DNA from: Bacillus sp. sid0103 | GTDB taxonomy: Bacteria > Bacillota > Bacilli > Bacillales_B > DSM-18226 | Direction of reading: 5' to 3' | NCBI RefSeq assembly: GCF_019219025.1 | Contig: NZ_JAHUWN010000003.1 | Span: 62,001-126,000 of the forward strand | Length of the DNA: 64,000 nt | Shown: piece by piece, positions 8,513 through 16,976 of the stretch | Layout of the letters: every line of letters begins with the position of its first letter | How positions within the stretch are numbered: the first letter of the stretch is position 1 | The notes under the pieces: generated by a model | The model's input: the letters and a program-made list of their open reading frames with translations, nothing else | What the model was told of the DNA's origin: nothing | Database searches by the model: none | Made by a program: the position numbers and the translations under genes

Positions 8513-9280
8513 TTAATGAAAATAATCATATGTATTTTTGGCTAATAATAAAAAGGTTACAGCGATAAAGAGTGCCCGTACATAACCGCTTCCCCGTTTA
8601 ATCGCAAATTTCGAACCACAGATAGCCCCAGCCAATTGTGCAAGGCCCATTGGTATCCCATAGGCGTAATTAACTTGTCCTAAAAAGATGAACATCAATA
8701 ACGCAGATACATTACTGCCAAAGTTTAAAAACTTGGCATTCCCCGCCGCCTTCAAAAAATTAAAACCCATCGTTAAAAAGGCAAATATTAAAAATGAACC
8801 CGTTCCTGGACCGATAAAACCATCATAGAAGCCAATCGCAAAGATGACAATCATAAAAATAATAAGATGGTGGGTGGCGAATTTTTTGTGGGTAGAAATA
8901 CTGCCCCAATCTTTTTTAAAAATCGTATAAATGGCCACCACTGCGAGCATGACGAGCATCAATGGCTTTAGCAATTCGGGATCCATTAAATGTACCGTCC
9001 ACGCTCCAATCATCGAACCAATAAACGTGAGTGGAAACAGTTTATAGACGGATTTTAAATCAAGCTCTCCTGAACGATAAAACATAATCGTACTCGTTAA
9101 TGAGCCCATTGTCCCCACAAATTTATTGGTCGCCACTGCAGCAGCTGGCGTCAGACCTGTAAATAATAATGCCGGCAAGGCAATTAGTCCGCCACCGCCG
9201 ACAACGGAATCGATAAATGCGGCTAGAAAGCCAAAAATAACCAAAATAAATAATAACGTTGGATCTAAATCAAACAGCAT
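8513..9280 (-). CDS. TSUP (TauE/SafE) family membrane exporter
   Basis: A 255-residue inner-membrane protein with about eight helices and the family signature GFLAAFIDSVVGGGGLIALPAL in its first helix pair, with the related GFYDGFIGPGTGSF opening the second half. TSUP proteins carry sulfite, sulfoacetate or other organic anions. The ATG at 9280 is preceded by AAAGG at 8 bp; a GTG 24 bp upstream is less likely. A 51-codon gene ends 37 bp upstream in the same direction and is probably in the same transcript. Confidence 0.88.
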   Translation of the reverse strand: MLFDLDPTLLFILVIFGFLAAFIDSVVGGGGLIALPALLFTGLTPAAAVATNKFVGTMGSLTSTIMFYRSGELDLKSVYKLFPLTFIGSMIGAWTVHLMDPELLKPLMLVMLAVVAIYTIFKKDWGSISTHKKFATHHLIIFMIVIFAIGFYDGFIGPGTGSFLIFAFLTMGFNFLKAAGNAKFLNFGSNVSALLMFIFLGQVNYAYGIPMGLAQLAGAICGSKFAIKRGSGYVRALFIAVTFLLLAKNTYDYFH

Positions 9281-9316
9281 TTCATCAGCCTTTCTATTTG
9301 CCACCCTTGCCCGAAT

Positions 9317-9472
9317 TTATTTTTCAAAACATAAGTGGACAAACTTCATCATTTTAAATAAATCGATCAACCTTACCATCACCCGAGTCCCGCTTTCCCA
9401 CTTCTTACTTGCCGGAATGCCTTTAATAATGTGATACTCCCGCAGATATAAATAGTATGCCGTTTTCCTCAT
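9317..9472 (-). CDS. Small basic protein of unknown function
   Basis: A 51-residue gene with a near-perfect ribosome site (GGGAGGTG, 7 bp before ATG). The product starts MRKTAYYLYLREYHIIKGIP, is rich in Lys, Arg and aromatic residues, and lacks a clear membrane helix or signal peptide. It precedes the TSUP exporter by 37 bp. I do not recognise the family. The strong start signal and clean reading frame argue that it is real. Confidence 0.6.
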   Translation of the reverse strand: MRKTAYYLYLREYHIIKGIPASKKWESGTRVMVRLIDLFKMMKFVHLCFEK

Positions 9473-9533
9473 TAAATGTCACCTCCCATAAGGAGTCCTT
9501 TTTTAATTTTTAAAAATGAAGGTATGTAACAAA

Positions 9534-9596
9534 TCGATAATAATATATTAAAAAGGAGTAATTATTTATTGAAATTCGATAAATAATATATTAAAA
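9534..9596 (+). promoter_or_regulatory. Duplicated 20-21-bp operator-like repeat
   Basis: TCGATAATAATATATTAAAA (9534-9553) recurs at 9576-9596 with one added A. The copies start 42 bp apart (four helical turns) just ahead of yoaS-yozG. They could be binding sites for the YozG-type regulator encoded downstream. A sequence resembling a ribosome site follows the first copy, so a local duplication is also possible. Confidence 0.5.
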
Positions 9597-9631
9597 TCAA
9601 ATTTCTAATAATTTTAAGTGAGGTGCTTTTT

Positions 9632-10114
9632 ATGAAAAAAGGAACAACATTGTTTTTAAAACTTGCTGTTATTCTTATGGGAATCCCAGTTCTTGCTTTG
9701 TGTATTTTTTTGGTGCCTGAGATAGCGAATTTTGCAGCAGAATTGTATCCAGAACATGCTTATATAAAATATTTCGTTTTTATCGATTTGTATGCAGCAG
9801 CGATACCTTTTTACTTTGCTCTGTATCAAGCTTTTAAACTTTTAGGCTATATTGACAATCATAAAGCTTTCTCGGAATTGTCTGTAAAGGCTTTAATGAA
9901 TATAAAAAAATGTGCCATTACAATCAGCAGCCTGTTTGTGTTAGGAATGCCACTTTTCTATCTCGTGGCGGAGGCAGACGATGCCCCAGGTATCATAATA
10001 CTCGGTATGGTCATGATTTTTGCTTCAATGGTTATCACAGTCTTTGCTGCTGTTCTTCAAATGCTTTTAAAAGAGGCGATTGATATAAAATCGGAAAATG
10101 ACTTAATAGTCTGA
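9632..10114 (+). CDS. yoaS: DUF2975 membrane protein, YoaS-like
   Basis: A 160-residue protein with four hydrophobic segments: about residues 7-30, 45-70, 95-118 and 125-150. DUF2975 proteins are nearly always paired with a small Cro/C1-type regulator, as here. The ATG at 9632 follows GTGAGGTG by 7 bp. The next gene begins within 11 bp. The role is unknown; the pair may sense membrane conditions. Confidence 0.82.
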   Translation: MKKGTTLFLKLAVILMGIPVLALCIFLVPEIANFAAELYPEHAYIKYFVFIDLYAAAIPFYFALYQAFKLLGYIDNHKAFSELSVKALMNIKKCAITISSLFVLGMPLFYLVAEADDAPGIIILGMVMIFASMVITVFAAVLQMLLKEAIDIKSENDLIV

Positions 10115-10124
10115 GGTGAAAGCA

Positions 10125-10349
10125 ATGGCAATTATAATCAATATTGATGTGATGCTGGCTAAAAGGAAAATGAGCGTGACTGAACTTTCGGAGAGGGTTG
10201 GAATAACGATGGCTAATCTTTCTATATTGAAAAATGGAAAGGCAAAAGCAATTCGATTATCAACTTTAGATGCTATTTGTAAGGCCTTAGAATGTCAACC
10301 TGGAGATATTTTAGAATACAAAAGTGACGAAGACACTCATGAATCATAG
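10125..10349 (+). CDS. yozG: Cro/C1-type HTH regulator, YozG-like
   Basis: A 74-residue regulator that is almost only a helix-turn-helix domain: MLAKRKMSVTELSERVGITM then LSILKNGKAKAIRLSTLDAICKALECQPGDIL. The ATG at 10125 is used with GAGGTG 6 bp before it. It is downstream of the DUF2975 gene and probably binds the repeated sites at 9534-9596 to control its own operon. A terminator follows. Confidence 0.88.
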   Translation: MAIIINIDVMLAKRKMSVTELSERVGITMANLSILKNGKAKAIRLSTLDAICKALECQPGDILEYKSDEDTHES

Positions 10350-10392
10350 ACAACAAATCTCTTCACTAACGATAAACTTTAGTTTACAAATA

Positions 10393-10428
10393 AACGCTGT
10401 TGAAGTTAGAATCAACAGCGTTTTTTTA
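10393..10428 (+). terminator. Terminator after yozG
   Basis: AACGCTGTTGA pairs with TCAACAGCGTT, followed by a T run. Confidence 0.85.
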
Positions 10429-10487
10429 GTGAATTCCTTTGAGGTTTTTTATGAGAAAAAAGACGTTTATAGAGGAATCATCTTATA

Positions 10488-10970
10488 TTAGGAATGGCAT
10501 TTTATTAATTTCCTGTGTAAAGGGAGGAAAAAACTAAATACAATAAAATAAAACGGTATTGACATGAAAAAGCTCCAGCCGTGGGGCTTCATAAATCCTA
10601 CTTTCCTCATTCCCCATTCAATTAAAGTTGAGATTATTGTAAAAAAAATGACGAGTATCCATTTATTTGTTTTCTTTAAATAGTTTAAATAAATAACTGA
10701 CAGCGACGAAGGAACTAAGCTGTAGCTTATAAACTCACCTATTCCCGTGATTTTCGGGTGACCAAAATCAACTAGGTCTAACATTTTTCCAATTAAGGAA
10801 TCAGAAATCCAAGCAAAAAAACCAATTACGCCGAATGTAACATAAAATTCTCTCCAACCGATGTCTTTTTTAGGCATAGAAAGAGCATATAAAAACAAAA
10901 GCATCCCTATACTGATTGGAAACCAATTTCCCTGAGCATGTAAATCTAAATTCTTCATCACTGAGCTCAA
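10488..10970 (-). CDS. CBO0543-type membrane protein
   Basis: A 160-residue protein with about five hydrophobic helices and the recurring FFAWISDSLIG, EWGMRKVGFMKPHGWS and IPFYFIVF segments of a Bacillales membrane family that I know as CBO0543-like. The TTG at 10970 is preceded by GAGGTG at 6 bp, so the in-frame extension upstream is probably untranslated. A frameshifted relative lies 3.4 kb away at 14378-14808. Function is unknown. Confidence 0.7.
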   Translation of the reverse strand: MSSVMKNLDLHAQGNWFPISIGMLLFLYALSMPKKDIGWREFYVTFGVIGFFAWISDSLIGKMLDLVDFGHPKITGIGEFISYSLVPSSLSVIYLNYLKKTNKWILVIFFTIISTLIEWGMRKVGFMKPHGWSFFMSIPFYFIVFSFFLPLHRKLIKCHS

Positions 10971-11068
10971 TCTAATCACCTCATATTTACTTTCTCCAAC
11001 TTTCATATGATTATTTCAAGCTTTGTCCTACATACTCATAGGCATAAACTAAGACTTCCTTCTCCTAC

Positions 11069-11106
11069 AAAAAAAAACCGCCCTCATTCTAGTGTGAGGA
11101 CGGCTC
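11069..11106 (-). terminator. Terminator of htpG
   Basis: GAGCCGTCCTCACAC pairs imperfectly with the complementary GTGAGGGCGG-type arm, and a run of nine T follows on the minus strand. Confidence 0.8.
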
Positions 11107-11123
11107 AAAGATTGAAATTTAGA

Positions 11124-13004
11124 CTAGACCATTATTTTACAAATATCATTTGTAAATTCAACAGGGTCACTGATTGGTAAGCCTTCAATGAGAAGGGCTT
11201 GATTGTATAATAACTTGGTATAAAGATCTAATTTATCTTTATCATGTTCAAAGGCTTCTTTTAAGGATTGGAAGACTTCGTGGTTTTTATTTATTTCTAA
11301 CACCTTGTCCGCCTTGATATTTTGATTATCAGGCATGGCTGCAAGAATTTTTTCCATTTCAATGGAGATATCCCCTTCAGAGGCCAGGCAGACAGGGTGG
11401 GACTTCAGTCTTTTTGAAATCCTTATATCCTTCACTTTATCCGATAAAATGTTTTTCATATAGTCAAAGAGTTCCTTGTTTTCCTGCTCATTGGATTCGG
11501 AAGCGTCTTTGTTATCTTCCCCATCGATACCTAAATCACCGCTTGAGATCGATTTGAATTCTTTCTCTTTGTAGGTCATTAACATTTTGATCGCGAACTC
11601 ATCGATATCCTCAGTGAAGTAAAGAATTTCGTATCCTTTTTCTGAAACAAATTCTGCCTGTGGTAATTTTTCAATACGATCAATCGATTCACCAGAAGCG
11701 TAATAAATATATTTTTGATCTTCAGGCATTCTTGAAACATATTCATCCAGCGTAACGAGTTTCTTCTCTTTGGATGAGTAGAACATGATCAGGTCTTGTA
11801 ATAAATCTTTATTGGCACCAAAGTCACTATAAACTCCGTACTTTAACTGACGACCGAAGGATTGATAAAATTCTTCATACTTTTCTCTTTCTTTTCTTTG
11901 AAGGCTTAGTAATTCGCTTTTAATGTTTTTGTTAATGTTTTTAGCAATCAGCTTCAATTGGCGATCATGCTGGAGCATTTCCCTTGAAATGTTAAGCGAT
12001 AAATCCTCGGAATCAACCATTCCTTTTACGAAACTGAAATGGTCAGGCAGCAGGTCCGCACACTTATCCATGATCAGAACCCCGTTAGAATAGAGTTCTA
12101 AACCCTTTTCAAATTCTTTCGAATAGAAGTCGAACGGTGTTTTTTCTGGGATATAAAGAATTGCATTGTATCTGATTGAGCCTTCGACACTGATATGAAT
12201 ATGTTTTATAGGCTTGTCAAAACCATAGCGTTTTTCAGAATAGAAGTTCTCGTAATCTTCATCTGTAAGCTCGCTCTTATTTTTCTTCCAAATCGGAATC
12301 ATACTATTGATAATTTGTTCTTCTTGGTATTCCTCATAGTCGGACTCACTGCTGTCCTTAAGTCTTCTGCTGGTAACATCCATTTTAATTGGGTAACGGA
12401 TAAAATCAGAGTATTTTTTAATAATTGATTTTAAGCGATATTCTTGTAAATACTCATCATAGTTTTCATCTTCTGTATTTTCTTTAATCTTTAAAATAAT
12501 TTCAGTACCGACTGTTTCTTTTTCAACAGGCTCTAACGTATATCCATCCGCACCCGTTGATTCCCATTTATAGGCCTCATCACTGCCTAATGCTTTACTA
12601 ATGACGGTAACGACATCAGCCACCATGAATGCAGCATAAAAACCTACCCCGAACTGACCGATAATGTCATAGCCATCTTTAATTTCGTTTTCCTTTTTAA
12701 AGGCAAGGGAACCACTTTTGGCAATCGTCCCAAGATTCGTTTCCAGTTCATCTTTTGTCATACCAATTCCTGTGTCCAGGATCTTCAATGTACGGTTTTC
12801 TTGGTCAGGAATCAATTTAATAAAATAGTTGTCCTTGTCGAAACTTAATGAATCGTCCGTTAATGCTTTGTAATAGATTTTATCAATCGCATCACTAGCA
12901 TTTGATAGTAACTCTCGTAAAAAAACCTCTTTGTGCGTATAAATAGAGTTAATCATCATTTCTAGTAATCGTTTTGATTCTGCTTTAAACTGTTTCTTCG
13001 ACAT
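11124..13004 (-). CDS. htpG: Molecular chaperone HtpG (bacterial Hsp90)
   Basis: This ATP-driven cytosolic chaperone has 626 residues, the normal size. The N-terminal GHKL ATPase domain carries [22 protein letters not shown] and [14 protein letters not shown]; the middle domain has [15 protein letters not shown]; the C-terminal dimerisation domain ends near [20 protein letters not shown] precedes the ATG. Upstream is a perfect CIRCE operator next to a sigma-A-like promoter, so HrcA should repress it and heat should induce it. This differs from B. subtilis, where htpG is not under HrcA. A terminator follows. Confidence 0.97.
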   Translation of the reverse strand: MSKKQFKAESKRLLEMMINSIYTHKEVFLRELLSNASDAIDKIYYKALTDDSLSFDKDNYFIKLIPDQENRTLKILDTGIGMTKDELETNLGTIAKSGSLAFKKENEIKDGYDIIGQFGVGFYAAFMVADVVTVISKALGSDEAYKWESTGADGYTLEPVEKETVGTEIILKIKENTEDENYDEYLQEYRLKSIIKKYSDFIRYPIKMDVTSRRLKDSSESDYEEYQEEQIINSMIPIWKKNKSELTDEDYENFYSEKRYGFDKPIKHIHISVEGSIRYNAILYIPEKTPFDFYSKEFEKGLELYSNGVLIMDKCADLLPDHFSFVKGMVDSEDLSLNISREMLQHDRQLKLIAKNINKNIKSELLSLQRKEREKYEEFYQSFGRQLKYGVYSDFGANKDLLQDLIMFYSSKEKKLVTLDEYVSRMPEDQKYIYYASGESIDRIEKLPQAEFVSEKGYEILYFTEDIDEFAIKMLMTYKEKEFKSISSGDLGIDGEDNKDASESNEQENKELFDYMKNILSDKVKDIRISKRLKSHPVCLASEGDISIEMEKILAAMPDNQNIKADKVLEINKNHEVFQSLKEAFEHDKDKLDLYTKLLYNQALLIEGLPISDPVEFTNDICKIMV

Positions 13005-13093
13005 AGAAAATTCCCCTTTCCATTCTAAAAATGTGAATAAACGATTTATGTAGGTACTGATTTAGATTGTCAAAAAAGTAAATCAGCACCATA

Positions 13094-13120
13094 TTAGCAC
13101 TCTAACCACCCGAGTGCTAA
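13094..13120 (-). promoter_or_regulatory. CIRCE operator (HrcA site)
   Basis: TTAGCACTC and GAGTGCTAA are separated by exactly 9 bp, a perfect match to the CIRCE consensus. It lies about 90 bp before htpG, just downstream of the promoter boxes. Confidence 0.95.
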
Positions 13121-13131
13121 TACCATATATT

Positions 13132-13161
13132 TTAATATCATATTTTTAGTTAACGTGTCAA
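13132..13161 (-). promoter_or_regulatory. Sigma-A-type promoter of htpG
   Basis: On the minus strand TTGACA (13156-13161) and TATTAA (13132-13137) are 18 bp apart. The CIRCE element begins 11 bp further on, covering the likely transcription start. Confidence 0.6.
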
Positions 13162-13231
13162 TATGTAGGTGATTTTTAATAACACTCTTAGAAAAATTTT
13201 AAAATGAGTTGCATTTTAATGAGGGCATGAA

Positions 13232-13273
13232 AAAAGAAGGATTATTTTGACTTAAGTAAAATAATCCTTCTTT
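13232..13273. terminator. Terminator hairpin
   Basis: AAAGAAGGATTATTTT pairs with AAAATAATCCTTCTTT around a short loop, with T-rich flanks. It most likely ends the minus-strand DUF3231 gene just upstream of it. Confidence 0.8.
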
Positions 13274-13311
13274 AACAGTGTTTTGTTCAAGTGACATCAA
13301 TCTTATTACAC

Positions 13312-14319
13312 TTATTTATTTTGATTTCGAATTGCTTCCCTGTCTATTGATTGAGGTGGTTTTTCAAACCATCCATGATCAATCATAATTTTTGCTCCTT
13401 CTTCTGCATATGCAGCCACCTTTAGAAGGTATTTTTCATATAGTAGAGCTAAATCTTTACGCAGTGAGGCGGCAATGGCAAGACCGAAGTCCCCAATACC
13501 AATAGCACTTTGTGCATTCGTATGAAATAACATCAATTTATCTGAGAATGGTGCTTCCGTACTATTTGTAATAGTTGAATCCCATGTAGAAGGATAAGAG
13601 TTGTCATCCTCTTTTAATTTTATCATAAAATCTTCCACCATTTTCTTCCCAAGATCATAACCTTCTTTTAAATAGTCACTTATTTTTTTTGACTGTGCTA
13701 CTTGACTAAATCCTAAAAGCATCGTTTTACCTACATTTGCCACCTCAATGTTTATGCCACTATGGGCAACTTCTATTGAAAGCAAAGGACGACGGTGACC
13801 TATTAGACCTCCAAGAAAGGATTTATCCGTAATATATTCCACTTTTTCTGGATAGGAAAGGTACGGAGAACGGATAAACACGCCTTTTTCCTGCATCATT
13901 TTTGTATTTCTGTCATATAGCGTTTCCGTTTGGTCATAAAACAGCTTGAATAAGTTACGAACATCTTCTCTTGAAGAAATTGATTTAGCCAAGCTATATG
14001 TATTCAATCCCGTTCGCCCCATATGATGGAGGTAGCGCATATAGGTTACATCCGAAAAGAGTTTTTTTGCCTGTAGGTTTACATCCTGTTTTCCAAAGCC
14101 GTTCGGAAGAGGAATCCTTTCTAATGTAAATAATTCTGATATTTGATGGATATGGTCATGCGCAGAATTCAGAGCGAATTCGAGAATCGGTTTAATGTCT
14201 TGATCCTCGGTAGTTTGTAAAAAATGAGTAAGAATACAAATAGCCATTGAATCACCAACGTATGTACTCCATAACATTGATATTTCAGCCGATGTTATCT
14301 TGGGGTTATGGTGTGCCAT
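13312..14319 (-). CDS. DUF3231 family protein
   Basis: A 335-residue soluble protein of the DUF3231 family, built from two similar ferritin-like helical halves: each begins with a segment like SAEISMLWSTYVGDSM or TEAPFSDKLMLFHTNAQS, followed by a helix containing a conserved Lys/Gly region. These proteins occur in sporulating Bacillales, often in several copies; the biochemical role is unknown. GGAG lies 10 bp before the ATG. The neighbour upstream is a broken CBO0543-type gene. Confidence 0.82.
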   Translation of the reverse strand: MAHHNPKITSAEISMLWSTYVGDSMAICILTHFLQTTEDQDIKPILEFALNSAHDHIHQISELFTLERIPLPNGFGKQDVNLQAKKLFSDVTYMRYLHHMGRTGLNTYSLAKSISSREDVRNLFKLFYDQTETLYDRNTKMMQEKGVFIRSPYLSYPEKVEYITDKSFLGGLIGHRRPLLSIEVAHSGINIEVANVGKTMLLGFSQVAQSKKISDYLKEGYDLGKKMVEDFMIKLKEDDNSYPSTWDSTITNSTEAPFSDKLMLFHTNAQSAIGIGDFGLAIAASLRKDLALLYEKYLLKVAAYAEEGAKIMIDHGWFEKPPQSIDREAIRNQNK

Positions 14320-14377
14320 TGAGGTTCAACTCCATTAAAAAATTCTTTATAATCTTGTCAAATACTAAAAGTTTAAA

Positions 14378-14808
14378 TTATTTTTTAACTATTAGTTTGT
14401 AATACCAAGTCAATATTAGGTAGGCTAGGAAGTATATAGGGATCGAATACCACATACTCCAGCCACGATATTTCATATATCCTGATTTCGTAAATACAAA
14501 TTCAATCACCGCAGTTATAACTGTCCATACCAATGCATAAACCAGCAGTTTATTAGTTTTCTTAAAGTTTAAAAAAACAACTGCTATGAAAGATGGAACA
14601 AACGTGACAAGGGCCCAATCGGTAATTCCAACATCCTTCGCGGGTCCAAAGTCATGGAAATCTAACAAATGCCTATAATAATATGGCTAATCCAGGCAAA
14701 GTAACCTACAGTTGGGATAATAATAATGTTTTCTTTTAAAGTTAACCTCTTTGGCATAAATATCATTGTTACTAAAAGTAAAATAATGAGGGCCCAAACA
14801 AATACCAT
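14378..14808 (-). pseudogene. CBO0543-type membrane protein, frameshifted
   Basis: Two consecutive frames together match the whole intact gene at 10488-10970. The first runs from ATG 14808 (MVFVWALIILLLVTMIFMPK to FAWISHIIIG) and stops at a TAG. The second starts at LLDFHDFG and ends at 14378. Aligning AWISDSLIGKMLDLVDFG of the intact gene with this one shows a one-base loss at about 14668. AGGAG lies 12 bp before the ATG. It could be a true mutation or a sequencing error. Confidence 0.75.
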
Positions 14809-15155
14809 GTTATTATCCAACTCCTAAAAAGGATACATAATCTGCATTGTAGTTTAGTTTGTCTTTATCCCAATTATTTATGCTTTTATATAAGTTTAGA
14901 GAAGTAGCCCACTTTTATAGATAGGATTGCAATCCCCAAATAACACTTTTTACTTTAATATCTGCTATGCATATAAAAAAATACATGGTAGGTTTTGTTT
15001 CCCCATTAATACCCCTGCGAAACTTTATAAAGCCTTTCCGTAAAAACCCAAACCTATTTTGATTTTATCCTCCTATTATTTATCTTACATAAATGACATA
15101 TTTGTAACGATATTGACATATATTTTATCAATCACATAGGAAGGAGGGTGAACCA
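14809..15155. other. 347-bp gap, no gene seen
   Basis: Apart from the ribosome site of the broken gene on its left edge and the upstream region of the small membrane-protein gene on its right edge, I see no coding frame, hairpin or repeat here. Confidence 0.5.
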
Positions 15156-15341
15156 ATGGATAATCGAATTTTATTGTTTTTTGTCTCGATTTTATCTGGT
15201 TTTGCACTTATTAGAGTTCCTTTGGCTGATTCATTTCTTGAAAGCGTTTCCCCAGTTACTGATATCATTGGCATACTAACTGTTCTTGTCTTCTCACTCG
15301 TCTTAATTTATAAAGGCGTAAAAGGATTGTTCAGTAAGTAG
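15156..15341 (+). CDS. Small two-helix membrane protein
   Basis: A 61-residue protein with hydrophobic segments at about residues 5-22 and 34-55 and a basic end (KGVKGLFSK). AAGGAGGG is 8 bp before the ATG, one of the strongest ribosome sites in the window, and a terminator follows. I do not recognise the family. Confidence 0.7.
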   Translation: MDNRILLFFVSILSGFALIRVPLADSFLESVSPVTDIIGILTVLVFSLVLIYKGVKGLFSK

Positions 15342-15350
15342 TTATATTAG

Positions 15351-15377
15351 GAAAGCACTCTATGGGTGCTTTTCTTT
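15351..15377 (+). terminator. Terminator hairpin
   Basis: GAAAGCACTC pairs with GGGTGCTTTC, followed by T-rich sequence. Confidence 0.7.
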
Positions 15378-15480
15378 ATTTATTAAACTTTGGACATCCT
15401 ACTTTTATAAATTTTGTTTTTTTGCAAACAATAACCTTGGGATTATTCCAATCAAAAACAATCGAAAGGAGCTATTCTAC

Positions 15481-15636
15481 ATGAAAAAAAATACATATTC
15501 AAAAGCTGAACCGACTATTGCGGAAGGTACGAATACAGAGGATGAATTAAATAGAGAGGCCACTCAAGAAGAAATTGAAAATGGAGAATCAACAAGTGTG
15601 ACTGTATTATCTTTGGATGAAAACGATCCTAGTTAA
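15481..15636 (+). CDS. Small acidic protein of unknown function
   Basis: A 51-residue gene with AAAGGAG 9 bp before the ATG. The product (starting MKKNTYSKAEPTIAEGTNTE) is strongly acidic, has no membrane helix and is probably disordered. A terminator hairpin lies 57 bp downstream. I do not recognise the family; it resembles in character the small acidic protein at 26403-26582. Confidence 0.6.
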   Translation: MKKNTYSKAEPTIAEGTNTEDELNREATQEEIENGESTSVTVLSLDENDPS

Positions 15637-15669
15637 AAGGAATTAGTTTTTTACTATGATCCTAAAAAA

Positions 15670-15688
15670 GGCTGTGTTATATTTAGCC
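15670..15688 (+). repeat. Possible solo end of the 184-bp repeat
   Basis: GGCTGTGTTATATTTAGCC repeats the first 15 bases of the element at 45508 and then closes with AGCC, the reverse of its first four bases. It may be a remnant left after loss of the interior. Confidence 0.4.
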
Positions 15689-15692
15689 TAAT

Positions 15693-15723
15693 AAAAAAGC
15701 TACCAATTGATGGTAGCTTTTTC
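15693..15723. terminator. Bidirectional terminator
   Basis: AAAAAGCTACC pairs with GGTAGCTTTTT around TTGAT-like loop bases. It separates converging small genes. Confidence 0.85.
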
Positions 15724-15725
15724 CT

Positions 15726-15968
15726 CTATGCGTACTTAATCCCAGCAAGCCTAATATTGTTACTATCACCTGATCCACATGGCGTTACCGCATATGTCAT
15801 TTCGCAATTTGGGCAATTCATAATCACTGTTTCTAATCTGAATGATTCCCCACACTCGCAGCTAATTTCGTGCGCAACTGAAAGTGAAAAGTTTTCTTTC
15901 CCTTTACTTTTGACATGATCAACAATGTCTTTTCCATCTTTAAAATTTATTGTACAACCGCAGCTCAT
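15726..15968 (-). CDS. Small Cys-rich, probable zinc-binding protein
   Basis: An 80-residue soluble protein with Cys groups CGC (residues 3-5), CEC (near 37-39), CPNC (near 52-55) and a later Cys (near 64), a pattern that suggests a zinc ribbon. GGAGG is 8 bp before the ATG. No neighbour suggests a pathway. Confidence 0.75.
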   Translation of the reverse strand: MSCGCTINFKDGKDIVDHVKSKGKENFSLSVAHEISCECGESFRLETVIMNCPNCEMTYAVTPCGSGDSNNIRLAGIKYA

Positions 15969-16061
15969 TAAAAGACCTCCATGGAATTCGTATGTATCTT
16001 AAGAGTAGCATAGAAATAAACAAATCCATGTGTCAAAATATCAACATATTCCAGTTGACCT

Positions 16062-16733
16062 TTAATTAGCCGTTTGTTTTTGTGGATAGACGTTTTGTTT
16101 TTTTAGAGATTTAATATGATACATTTTTTTATCTGCAATTTTTATTAATTCATCAAACGATTTTCCCTCACTTGGATAACAAGCAGTACCGATCGAAACA
16201 CCTATTTCTAACTCATTAGGTGAGATACTTTTTAGATTTTTATGTATTTCTTCCAACATCTCAACCAGACTTTCATTCCGCTTTACACCTGGTGAAATGA
16301 TCAAAAATTCGTCCCCACCCCATCTGGCCACGATATCCTTATCCCTTATACTTTTTTCCAATTGATGAGCTATATTCTTTATGTACTGATCGCCGACTTT
16401 GTGTCCAAATAAATCATTTATGACTTTAAAATCATTGACATCAAGGAGAAGAAGAGTGAAATCTTGCTTTTTCTGTTTCGTTTTTGATTCCATTTTAGAA
16501 ACAAATGCTTCAACACATCTTCTATTATAAATGCCCGTGAGCGCATCTTTCTCTGAATAAAACTTTGCAATATCATATTGCTTCCCAAACCACCATGCGA
16601 GCGTTAACAGGATTGGTAAACCTAAATACTCAATCCAGCTAATGTAGCTATCTCTACTATAATAATAAAGCATATACAGTAAATTAATCATTAAAACAAT
16701 GGAGAACGCACTCAGCCTACCCTTGATTTTCAT
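16062..16733 (-). CDS. GGDEF domain protein, probable diguanylate cyclase
   Basis: A 223-residue membrane-bound protein: two hydrophobic helices in residues 8-55 and then a GGDEF domain with intact RWGGDEF, so it should make cyclic di-GMP from two GTP. FTLLLLDVNDFKVINDLFGHKVGD holds the metal-binding Asp region. A start at 16733 (MKIKGRL) is preferred because AAGGATGATGAG precedes it; a longer form from a TTG at 16844 is possible. No sensor domain is present beyond the membrane helices. Confidence 0.85.
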   Translation of the reverse strand: MKIKGRLSAFSIVLMINLLYMLYYYSRDSYISWIEYLGLPILLTLAWWFGKQYDIAKFYSEKDALTGIYNRRCVEAFVSKMESKTKQKKQDFTLLLLDVNDFKVINDLFGHKVGDQYIKNIAHQLEKSIRDKDIVARWGGDEFLIISPGVKRNESLVEMLEEIHKNLKSISPNELEIGVSIGTACYPSEGKSFDELIKIADKKMYHIKSLKKQNVYPQKQTAN

Positions 16734-16922
16734 AAAACTCATCATCCTTATACTATTCAATTTAAAATAACTACTTGATAAACAGAAACATCTTGATTCA
16801 CCATTTTTCACTAAAGCTTCACAACAATAAACTGATTTTATCAAATGAAAACGGATACAAAGAAATGATTTCGGTCAACAAATTCCGACATTAAAAACTA
16901 TTCTGAGCGTATAAGTGTTATT

Positions 16923-16967
16923 TTAAAAAAGTAAATGCGATGCTACTGAAGTAGAAGCATCGCATTT
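16923..16967 (-). terminator. Terminator of the amino-acid permease gene
   Basis: AAATGCGATGCTTCTAC pairs with GTAGCATCGCATTT on the minus strand, followed by a T run. Confidence 0.85.
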
Positions 16968-16976
16968 ATCTATTCG

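Noticed and set aside
15238..15254. cre-like TGAAAGCGTTTCCC inside the small membrane gene
   Set aside because: It misses conserved bases at the 3' side of the cre consensus and lies within a coding region.
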